Of a stretch of DNA of 5,302 nucleotides, positions 1 to 5,302 are shown in pieces. The stretch is from Desulfovibrio sp. (GTDB taxonomy: Bacteria; Desulfobacterota; Desulfovibrionia; Desulfovibrionales; Desulfovibrionaceae), in the NCBI RefSeq assembly GCF_019424165.1, contig NZ_JAHZAA010000058.1, positions 2,546 to 7,847 on the forward strand, in the 5' to 3' direction. The notes beneath the pieces were generated by a model. That model ran no database searches, was not told the origin of the DNA, and saw nothing but the letters and a program-made list of their open reading frames with translations. Position numbers and translations under genes: made by a program. Every line of letters starts with the position of its first letter. Position 1 is the first letter of the stretch.

Positions 1-23
1 GCAACCCCGAGGTGGAAGAATAA
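1..23 (+). CDS. possible C-terminal end of an unidentified + strand gene
   Basis: In the frame starting at position 3 the window opens with codons reading N-P-E-V-E-E and then TAA at 21-23. The other two + frames run on to TGA codons at 37 and 73 with less protein-like residues. The acidic, hydrophilic tail is typical of a soluble protein C-terminus, and a terminator-like hairpin with a T-rich tail follows on the same strand at 94-128. Both points fit a gene ending here. Six codons are far too few to name a product, and the stretch could simply be noncoding. Confidence 0.3.
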
Positions 24-93
24 AAGTCAGAACATCTGAAGGGGAAGGCGGGGAAGAAGCACGCAATGTGTTTTGATGCGTATTGCAGAGGAT

Positions 94-128
94 TGCTATC
101 CATGTAGAGGGATAGCATTGTTATTTTT
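94..128 (+). terminator. probable intrinsic terminator for a + strand gene upstream
   Basis: An 8-bp perfect stem, TGCTATCC (94-101) pairing with GGATAGCA (110-117), encloses an 8-nt loop. On the + strand it is followed at once by a T-rich run, TTGTTATTTTT (118-128). The stem is only moderately GC-rich and the T tract is interrupted, so it is a fair but not ideal rho-independent terminator. It lies about 70 nt after the TAA at 21-23 and would end a transcript coming from the left edge. Confidence 0.5.
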
Positions 129-131
129 CAG

Positions 132-156
132 CCGCGAATATCTTTCAAAATCGCGG
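132..156. repeat. short inverted repeat (6-bp stem)
   Basis: CCGCGA at 132-137 pairs with TCGCGG at 151-156 across a 13-nt A/T-rich loop. On the minus strand it follows the large inverted repeat at 169-231, and the DNA beyond it reads CTGAAAAATAAC rather than a T tract. It may be a secondary 3'-end structure for transcripts of the phosphoesterase gene. A 6-bp stem is weak evidence, so it could be chance. Confidence 0.3.
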
Positions 157-168
157 AAAAGCATCACG

Positions 169-231
169 CCACATCAAAGCGCTTACATCAGGATGAAACG
201 GAATCACCCTGATGTAAGCGCTTTGATGTGG
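169..231 (-). terminator. long perfect inverted repeat, likely 3'-end hairpin of the dnaE-phosphoesterase operon
   Basis: The arms at 169-192 and 208-231 are perfect 24-bp reverse complements around a 15-nt loop (193-207). The hairpin begins 26 nt past the stop codon of the phosphoesterase gene, where a transcript terminator or 3' stabilising stem is expected. On the minus strand the DNA after the stem holds two short TTTT runs but no continuous T tract. It may therefore stop polymerase poorly on its own and instead protect the mRNA 3' end or act with a termination factor. Each arm is itself structured: the palindrome AAGCGCTT lies between two direct copies of ACATCA (left arm) or TGATGT (right arm). 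Confidence 0.65.
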
Positions 232-257
232 TAAGCCAGGCGGTCTCTCTGGTTTCT

Positions 258-1415
258 TCATTTCCCGGCTTCAACGAAATGAATTTTTATAACAAGCACC
301 TCGGGACGTGCGGTGCTGCGCATGGGCGGCCCCCAGGAACCAGTGCCGGCTGATACCAGGGAGTGCAGGCCCTTTTTGCTTAACAGGCCATGAGGGTTTT
401 CATACATGCTTTCCACCACCCAGTGAAAGGGCCAGAGCTGGCCGTAATGGGTATGCCCTGAAATCTCCAGTATGGCCCCTGCTGCACGAGCTTCATCCAA
501 TACATGAGGTTGGTGGTCCAACACCGCCAGCGGCAATTCTCTGTACTCAGACGGCAAGTCGGCCAGAACGTCCGGCAGGTTTTTGCGCGGGCTGCCGGTA
601 AACGCCAGCTTGCTTCTGTCATCCCTGCCTGCCAAGACAAGCACGTCATCAAGAACATGCCACTGGTCTCGTAATACGCGCATTCCGCTGCGCTGCAGGA
701 TATCGAGACTGTTTTCTACCGGCCCTGATATATATTCGTGATTTCCGAGCACAGCCCAATGACCGAGGCGTGGCTGCACGCGGGCCAGTGCCGCGGCCAT
801 GGCTTCCACATCCAGCAGGGTGTGGTCATCGAGAATGTCCCCCAGATACAGTACGGCATCCGGCTTGTAGGGAGCGAGCATGTCCATGGCGCGAACCAGG
901 CGGGGGGCGGTGATGATACGCCCCAGGTGCATGTCGGCCAGCACTCCCAAAGTCAGGGGGGCGTTTTTGTAGGCAGGAGGGACGGTATTTGCCGTTTCTA
1001 TTGTAAGATCGTAGTGGCGCACAGTAGGGTAAGCGGCGTTAAGCCAGCTTGCGCAGCCAATGGCAAGGGGCAGCCCCACCACCAGCAGCACCGCGCCCCA
1101 CCGTGGAACGTCTCCAGCGGGCGGGCCAAGCCACAGGCGGCTTGCCAGGCTCCAGACGTCCATAAGCAGGACCAACAAAAAAACATATAACACCATGCCG
1201 AGCCAGAACGCGCCCGCCCGCAGCAGCCAGACCTGCATCAGAGAATCATCGCCAAGCTTGTAGAGCAGGGGAAACGACGCGCCGAGCGTAGCGACAGTCA
1301 GACACAAAAGCGGGCGCAGCCAACCCGTATGGGGAAGCGCCCGCCATAGCCACCAGATAATCCAGCCATTGATAAGAGCCAGGCCAAGACCCGTAATCAC
1401 AAAAAATCTCACCAT
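258..1415 (-). CDS. membrane-anchored calcineurin-like metallophosphoesterase (YkuE/YaeI type)
   Basis: A 385-residue protein. Four hydrophobic segments (about 4-24, 34-54, 63-90 and 105-127) precede a C-terminal phosphoesterase domain of about 150-385. All family metal motifs are present in order: D161-x-H163 (ADMHLG), G192-D193-x2-D196, G224-N-H-E227, H301 (LDHQP) and G320-H-T-H323. It should therefore bind two metal ions and hydrolyse a phosphate mono- or diester. The substrate cannot be read from sequence. Relatives act on phospholipids or, in chlamydial LpxG, on UDP-diacylglucosamine, so a lipid-linked substrate at the inner membrane is a reasonable guess only. Which side the catalytic domain faces is unclear from charge distribution. 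I chose the ATG at 1413-1415 because the hydrophobic N-terminus starts there and a GAGG ribosome site lies 11 nt upstream. An in-frame ATG further up would sit inside dnaE. It follows dnaE by 13 nt and is probably co-transcribed with it. Confidence 0.88.
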   Translation of the reverse strand: MVRFFVITGLGLALINGWIIWWLWRALPHTGWLRPLLCLTVATLGASFPLLYKLGDDSLMQVWLLRAGAFWLGMVLYVFLLVLLMDVWSLASRLWLGPPAGDVPRWGAVLLVVGLPLAIGCASWLNAAYPTVRHYDLTIETANTVPPAYKNAPLTLGVLADMHLGRIITAPRLVRAMDMLAPYKPDAVLYLGDILDDHTLLDVEAMAAALARVQPRLGHWAVLGNHEYISGPVENSLDILQRSGMRVLRDQWHVLDDVLVLAGRDDRSKLAFTGSPRKNLPDVLADLPSEYRELPLAVLDHQPHVLDEARAAGAILEISGHTHYGQLWPFHWVVESMYENPHGLLSKKGLHSLVSAGTGSWGPPMRSTARPEVLVIKIHFVEAGK

Positions 1416-1425
1416 GAATAAGCAG

Positions 1426-1431
1426 ACCTCA
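1426..1431 (-). promoter_or_regulatory. ribosome binding site of the phosphoesterase gene, overlapping the dnaE stop codon
   Basis: On the minus strand the sequence TGAGGT spans 1431-1426. TGA is the dnaE stop codon and GAGG is the only Shine-Dalgarno match before the ATG at 1415, with 11 nt between them. This spacing is a little long but workable. The arrangement suggests that ribosomes finishing dnaE help start the next gene, and it supports the ATG at 1415 as the true start. Confidence 0.6.
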
Positions 1432-4400
1432 TGAAGCCCAGGCGGCAAGGGCTTTGTCCAGGTCGGGGCCGGGAGAGACCTTGAGGGCATTGTCCAGATG
1501 CAAGTGGCAAACATGACCATCAAGGCATATCTGGGCGTGGGTTTCTACAGAGCCGGGGTAGCTCTCAAGAATATTGCGCAGGGCCAGTATGTCTTCACGC
1601 CCCATGCGGTGCGGAGGAATCTGCACGCATACCGGCGTATCATTCAGACCGCAGCATTCGGCCATCAACAGCAGGCTCTGGCCCAAAAGCTTGAGTTCAC
1701 GCGGGGCTTCTTCCCCCTCGTCATCAAGATCGCGGTTATCACCCGGCTCTTTATCCAGGCGGGCAGTCAGGCACAGAGGCTGTTCCGAGTGCAGCAATTG
1801 GCGTATTTCGGCGTAGCTGCGAGGGAAAAAGGTTACTTCGGCGTGTCCGGTAAGATCTTCAACCGCAGCAAACGCCATGCGCTCGCCCTTGCTTTTGGTA
1901 ATAACCTCCCGCACGCTGGTCACAAGCACGGCGCAGCGCACTTCCGCCCCAGGAAACATGTCACGCGCATCTTCAAGCGTTGTAAGGCCAAGGCGGCGTA
2001 TTTCACGTATATATGGCTGCAAAGGGTGGCTTGTAAGAAAAAAGCCCAGGGCGTCTTTTTCGGCGCGCAGTTTGTCTTCATCTGCCATTTCTGGCGTGGC
2101 GGCTTCAGCGCAGTCTATGCCTATGCCAGGCTGCGGAGCACTTTCTGCCACAGGGGCCATGGCAAGCAGGGATACCTGGTTGGAATTTTTGTCTTTGGCT
2201 TTTTTTTGTGCGCGGGTAACCACCAGATCCAGCGAGGCCAGCATGGCGGCCCGCGCTACGCCGAAGCAATCGCAGGCGCCGCCTTTTATCAGGGATTCCA
2301 GCACACGTTTGGTGACTTTGCGCAGATTTACCCGGCAGCACAGATCAAAAAGTGAAGAAAATTCTTCTTCCTGCTGGCGGGCTTCTACGATTTCGCGGAT
2401 GGCTTCGTCGCCCACATTCTTGATGCCGCCAAGGCCGAAAACAACCTTACCATCATGGGCTGTAAATTCGCGCTGGCTGCGGTTGACCGAAGGCTGCACC
2501 ACATCGATGCCCATATCTTTGCAGCAGGAAACATATTTGAGCAGCTTATCCTGATTTCCCATTTCAGAAGTAAGCAGGGCAGCCATGAATTCAACCTTGT
2601 AGTGAACCTTCAGGTACGCCGTATAATAGGAAATGAGGGCATAGGCGGCGGAATGTGACTTGTTGAAGCCATATTCTGCAAATTTTTCCATCAAATCGAA
2701 TATTTCGTTGGCTTTTTCTTCGCTGATATTGTTTTTTTGGGCTCCGGCCACAAAGGTGACGCGTTCCTTGGCCATGGCCTCGGCTTTTTTCTTGCCCATG
2801 GCGCGGCGCAACAGGTCGGCCCCGCCAAGCGTATAGCTGGCGATGATCTGGGCAATCTGCATGACCTGTTCCTGATACACAATAACGCCATAGGTATCGC
2901 GCAGGCAGTCGGTAAGCGAATCGTGCGGGTAGATGACAGGAACCTGCCCATGCTTACGCTTGATGAACTCGTCCACCATGCCGGAACCAAGAGGGCCGGG
3001 CCGGTAAAGCGCCAGCATGGCGATGACATCTTCAAAGCAGGTGGGGCGCAGCATGCGCAGATACTGCCGCATGCCAGAACTTTCTACCTGAAACACGCCA
3101 TCGGTTTCGCCCCGTGCATAAAGCTCGTACGTTTCGGCGTCGGTCAGGGGGAGATTGTCGAGGTTCGGCGGGACCTGACCCTGAAGGTTTATGTTATCCA
3201 GGGTGTCCTGAATAAGCGTCATGGTTTTGAGACCCAGAAAGTCGAATTTTACCAGCCCCGCCTTTTCCGTCATGGGGCCGTCGAACTGGGTCACAAGCTC
3301 GCCACGTTTGCCCAGGTAAAGGGGGAGGTATTCCTTCATGGGCTTGTCTGAAACCACAAGCCCGGCGGCGTGGGTGGAGGCATGACGGGCAAGCCCCTCA
3401 AGGCGGCGCGCCGTATCAAGCAGGTGCTTGACCTGCTGGTCTTCAAGATACAGTTTTTCCAGTTCCGGCTCGCTTTCAAGAGCCTTTTTGATGGTCATCT
3501 TGAGGTCAGCCGGCACCAGCTTGGCGATGCGGTCAGTCTCGGCAAAGCTCATGCCAAGGGCGCGCCCAACGTCACGCACAACGCCTTTGGCTTTCATCGT
3601 GCCGAAGGTGGTGATTTGCGCCACCGAACCTTCGCCATAGGTCTCCACCATATGTTTGATGACATCGCCCCGGCGGCGTTCGCAGAAGTCCACGTCGATG
3701 TCGGGCAGGGACACACGCTCGCTGTTCAGAAAGCGCTCGAACAAAAGATTGTAAGGTATGGGGTCAAGGTTGGTAATGCGCAAGGCCCAGGCCACCAGCG
3801 ACCCCGCTGCGGATCCTCGCCCCGGCCCCACGGGAATATCGTTATTTTTTGCCCAGTTGATGAATTCCTGCACGATAAGGAAGTAGCTCGGAAAACCCAT
3901 TTCCAGAATAACGCGCAATTCGTATTGCAGGCGGTCGCGATAGGCTTGTGGATCCAGCTGGTCGCGATCGGGGTGATTTTCGAGCCGTTTTTCCAGACCT
4001 TCTTCAGCAAGACGCCGAAACTCGGACTCCATGCTGGCGCCTTCAGGAAGTTGATAAACGGGAAAATAGTGATTGCCAAAGTCCAACTCAACATTGCAGG
4101 CTTCGGCAATGCGCGCGGTATTGGCAAGAGCTTCCGGCACATGGCCGAAAGATTTTTCCATTTCTTCTATAGATTTGTAATAAAGCTCGTGCGTGCCGAA
4201 CTTCATGCGCTTGGGGTCATCCATAGTGGTCTGCGTTTGTATGCAGAGCAGCACTTCATGTGCCTCGGCGTCATCAGCGTTAAGGTAATGGCAGTCATTG
4301 GTGGCTACCAGGGGCAGGCTGCACGTTTCAGCCAGATCAATGAGACCGGCATTGGCTTTTTCCTGCTCTTTGAGTCCGTTTGATTGCAGTTCAAGATAAA

Positions 4401-4911
4401 AACGGTCCGGATATATATCGGCGTATTCGTGCGTGAGCTTGCGGGCCAGATCCATGTCATCAGCCAGAATGGCCCGGGGAATTTCACCGGCAATGCAAGC
4501 AGAAAGGCAGATTAAGCCTTCAGAATATTTGCGCAGAAGCCCTTTATCCACACGAGGCTTGTAATAAAAACCGTCAAGAAAGCCGTGGCTGACAAGTTTT
4601 ACCAGGTTGTGGTAGCCGGTTTTATTCTGCGCCAGCAGTATAAGGTGGTGACGCCTGCGGGCAAGGGGGGAGTCTGTTTTCTTGTCTGTGTGGTCGTGGC
4701 AAACGTAAACCTCACAGCCGAAAATGGGCTTGATACCAAAATTTTTGCAGCCCTGATAAAAATAGGCCGCGCCAAAAAGGTTGCCGTGGTCGGTGATGGC
4801 GCAGGCAGGCATGCCAAAATCCTTGGCGCGGGCGCAAAGGTCTTTGATGCGAATGGCTCCGTCAAGCAAGCTATATTCGGTATGACAGTGCAGATGAACA
4901 AAGTCGGACAT
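1429..4911 (-). CDS. dnaE: DNA polymerase III alpha subunit (replicative DNA polymerase)
   Basis: The catalytic alpha subunit of the replicative polymerase (family C), extending DNA strands at the fork in the cytoplasm. The 1160 residues match the length of E. coli DnaE and the frame is unbroken. In order: PHP domain about 4-270, starting HLHCHTEYS with an apparently full metal-ligand set (H8, H10, D17, H42, E67, C139, D206, H208); polymerase palm with GPGRGSAAGS (362-371), the acidic PDIDVDF motif (403-409), FGTM (436-439) and the third catalytic aspartate D557 in FDFLGL; conserved YRPGPLGSGM (636-645) and fingers around GGADLLRRAMGKKK (696-709); helix-hairpin-helix around GIKNVGDEAI (829-838); a clamp-binding-like QVSLL (912-916); and an OB fold about 989-1080. 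The ATG at 4909-4911 is chosen because it has GGAG 5 nt upstream and homology begins at MSDFVHLHCH. The frame stays open for 72 codons upstream without family sequence. A promoter lies at 4991-5019. Confidence 0.98.
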   Translation of the reverse strand: MSDFVHLHCHTEYSLLDGAIRIKDLCARAKDFGMPACAITDHGNLFGAAYFYQGCKNFGIKPIFGCEVYVCHDHTDKKTDSPLARRRHHLILLAQNKTGYHNLVKLVSHGFLDGFYYKPRVDKGLLRKYSEGLICLSACIAGEIPRAILADDMDLARKLTHEYADIYPDRFYLELQSNGLKEQEKANAGLIDLAETCSLPLVATNDCHYLNADDAEAHEVLLCIQTQTTMDDPKRMKFGTHELYYKSIEEMEKSFGHVPEALANTARIAEACNVELDFGNHYFPVYQLPEGASMESEFRRLAEEGLEKRLENHPDRDQLDPQAYRDRLQYELRVILEMGFPSYFLIVQEFINWAKNNDIPVGPGRGSAAGSLVAWALRITNLDPIPYNLLFERFLNSERVSLPDIDVDFCERRRGDVIKHMVETYGEGSVAQITTFGTMKAKGVVRDVGRALGMSFAETDRIAKLVPADLKMTIKKALESEPELEKLYLEDQQVKHLLDTARRLEGLARHASTHAAGLVVSDKPMKEYLPLYLGKRGELVTQFDGPMTEKAGLVKFDFLGLKTMTLIQDTLDNINLQGQVPPNLDNLPLTDAETYELYARGETDGVFQVESSGMRQYLRMLRPTCFEDVIAMLALYRPGPLGSGMVDEFIKRKHGQVPVIYPHDSLTDCLRDTYGVIVYQEQVMQIAQIIASYTLGGADLLRRAMGKKKAEAMAKERVTFVAGAQKNNISEEKANEIFDLMEKFAEYGFNKSHSAAYALISYYTAYLKVHYKVEFMAALLTSEMGNQDKLLKYVSCCKDMGIDVVQPSVNRSQREFTAHDGKVVFGLGGIKNVGDEAIREIVEARQQEEEFSSLFDLCCRVNLRKVTKRVLESLIKGGACDCFGVARAAMLASLDLVVTRAQKKAKDKNSNQVSLLAMAPVAESAPQPGIGIDCAEAATPEMADEDKLRAEKDALGFFLTSHPLQPYIREIRRLGLTTLEDARDMFPGAEVRCAVLVTSVREVITKSKGERMAFAAVEDLTGHAEVTFFPRSYAEIRQLLHSEQPLCLTARLDKEPGDNRDLDDEGEEAPRELKLLGQSLLLMAECCGLNDTPVCVQIPPHRMGREDILALRNILESYPGSVETHAQICLDGHVCHLHLDNALKVSPGPDLDKALAAWAS

Positions 4912-4916
4912 GAATT

Positions 4917-4920
4917 CTCC
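4917..4920 (-). promoter_or_regulatory. dnaE ribosome binding site
   Basis: GGAG on the minus strand, 5 nt before the ATG at 4911. It decides the start of dnaE against the longer open frame that continues upstream to 5127. Confidence 0.7.
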
Positions 4921-4969
4921 GGAAACTGTAAACAGAAGGGATTGAAGGCCGTAAACGCGTAGCGCTGGA

Positions 4970-4983
4970 GGGGCGGCAGCCCC
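4970..4983. repeat. small GC-rich hairpin at the dnaE leader 5' end
   Basis: GGGGC (4970-4974) pairs with GCCCC (4979-4983) around the 4-nt loop GGCA. If transcription starts about 7 nt past the -10 element at 4991-4996, this stem sits at the very 5' end of the dnaE leader RNA. There it could stabilise the transcript. The stem is compact and plausible, but its role is inferred from position alone. Confidence 0.35.
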
Positions 4984-4990
4984 GGCCGTT

Positions 4991-5019
4991 CTTATAACAA
5001 AAGCCGTGCGGCCCCTCAA
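4991..5019 (-). promoter_or_regulatory. sigma70-type promoter for the dnaE-phosphoesterase operon
   Basis: On the minus strand, TTGAGG (5019-5014; 4 of 6 with the -35 consensus TTGACA) and TATAAG (4996-4991; 5 of 6 with TATAAT) are separated by exactly 17 nt. Transcription would begin near 4984, giving a leader of roughly 70 nt before the dnaE ATG. It is the best promoter match I found by eye in the 214-nt gap between the divergent genes. An inverted repeat covers the -35 and part of the spacer, so access to this promoter may be regulated. Confidence 0.55.
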
Positions 5020-5034
5020 GCAGAAGCCGCACGG
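5004..5034. promoter_or_regulatory. 9-bp inverted repeat over the dnaE -35 region (operator or hairpin)
   Basis: CCGTGCGGC (5004-5012) and GCCGCACGG (5026-5034) are perfect reverse complements with a 13-nt gap. Centre-to-centre spacing is 22 nt, about two DNA helical turns, which would suit a dimeric DNA-binding protein. The gap contains the proposed dnaE -35 hexamer and the left arm lies in the -35/-10 spacer, so a bound protein could block or help RNA polymerase. Read as RNA on the minus strand, the stem is followed by CTTTTGTT and could instead act as a weak terminator for transcripts from further right. Confidence 0.4.
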
Positions 5035-5125
5035 GCAGCCCAAGGTGGTCTGGCGGAAATGCGCGAGCAGGGTGTATTGTGGAGGGTAGATTGATTTGCC
5101 CGCTCCACGGGAGTACACACAGGAC

Positions 5126-5302
5126 ATGGAACGACAGCATAACAGTACGCTCGATGCCCTCGATTTTTTCGATATCAGGGATCACAAAAACTGGTTTATG
5201 GCCTATGCCACCGGGCAGTGCGCCAAAGAAAAGGCCATGCCGCATGGCGACGTTGCCCCTATGCTCCTTAAGTTGCGTCACAGCCGCGCAGTGCTTGAAA
5301 AT
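5126..5302 (+). CDS. N-terminal fragment of a probable HD-domain protein
   Basis: An open frame from ATG 5126 runs through the right edge, giving 59 visible residues. The segment ending LLKLRHSRAVLEN resembles the first helix of HD-superfamily phosphohydrolases, where H52 would be the first metal-binding histidine. The HD pair itself lies beyond the window, so the family call rests on resemblance only, and no substrate can be given. The start is uncertain. ATG 5126 has only a GGGAG 12 nt upstream, whereas the in-frame TTG at 5096 has a stronger GGAGGG (5081-5086) 9 nt upstream and would add ten residues. An in-frame TAG at 5087-5089 rules out anything longer. The gene is divergent from dnaE and shares the control region 4912-5095 with it. 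Confidence 0.6.
   Translation, partial: MERQHNSTLDALDFFDIRDHKNWFMAYATGQCAKEKAMPHGDVAPMLLKLRHSRAVLEN

Noticed and set aside
169..231. Insertion-element remnant or MITE
   Set aside because: There is no direct duplication flanking the arms and no coding remnant. The position just after the operon stop codon is better explained by a 3'-end hairpin.
1498..2355. Long + strand open frame (285 codons) opposite the dnaE 3' part
   Set aside because: It is antisense to the OB-fold and C-terminal region of DnaE, has no family signature, and no ribosome site or promoter supports it.
3370..4383. Long + strand open frame (337 codons) antisense to dnaE
   Set aside because: It lies wholly inside dnaE, whose conserved polymerase motifs fix the coding frame. 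The + strand translation shows no recognisable domain, and long antisense frames are common opposite GC-rich genes.
5051..5064. Possible sigma54 promoter (TGGCGGAAATGCGC) toward the HD-domain gene
   Set aside because: The GG and GC pairs are 9 nt apart instead of the required 10, and the rest of the consensus is poor.
5075..5080. TATTGT as a -10 element for the HD-domain gene
   Set aside because: There is no -35 match 16-18 nt upstream, and the implied start would fall on or after the strong GGAGGG ribosome site.
4912..5127. N-terminal extension of DnaE by 72 residues
   Set aside because: The frame happens to be open up to an ATG at 5127, but the extension has no DnaE-family sequence, crosses the predicted promoter, and the ATG at 4911 has a well-placed GGAG.
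4871..5281. Minus-strand open frame (136 codons) across the divergent region
   Set aside because: It overlaps the start of dnaE in another frame and runs antisense to the HD-domain gene. Its translation shows no recognisable family sequence.

Overview
The window looks like ordinary bacterial chromosome, moderately GC-rich by eye. The large DNA polymerase III alpha subunit reads most like those of Desulfovibrio-type sulfate reducers (Desulfovibrionaceae). That placement is from memory of family sequences, not from a search, so treat it as likely but unproven. No insertion sequence, phage gene, tRNA, rRNA or CRISPR array is visible.

Layout from left to right. Positions 1-23 hold what may be the last codons of a + strand gene (ending NPEVEE-stop), followed by a hairpin with a T-rich tail at 94-128. 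The 24-257 intergenic stretch also carries a very long perfect inverted repeat (169-231), just downstream of the stop codon of the minus-strand pair. That pair is dnaE (4911 to 1429), then a membrane-anchored calcineurin-type metallophosphoesterase (1415 to 258). Only 13 nt separate the two, and the dnaE stop codon forms part of the Shine-Dalgarno sequence of the second gene, so they look like one translationally coupled operon. From 4912 to 5125 lies a divergent control region. It has a good sigma70-type promoter reading toward dnaE, with a 9-bp inverted repeat laid across its -35 element and spacer. From about 5126 (or a TTG at 5096) a + strand gene begins and runs off the right edge. Its 59 visible residues look like the start of an HD-domain protein.

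DnaE is the replicative polymerase of the DNA polymerase III holoenzyme. It is full length (1160 residues) and, unlike E. coli DnaE, keeps an apparently complete set of metal ligands in its N-terminal PHP domain, which suggests a metal-binding and possibly proofreading PHP site. The phosphoesterase probably acts at the inner membrane on an unknown phosphate ester. Its link to DnaE may be no more than co-transcription. I found no previously undescribed multi-gene system. The most interesting signals are the regulatory structures: the 24-bp inverted repeat with internal symmetry, and the operator-like repeat over the dnaE promoter.
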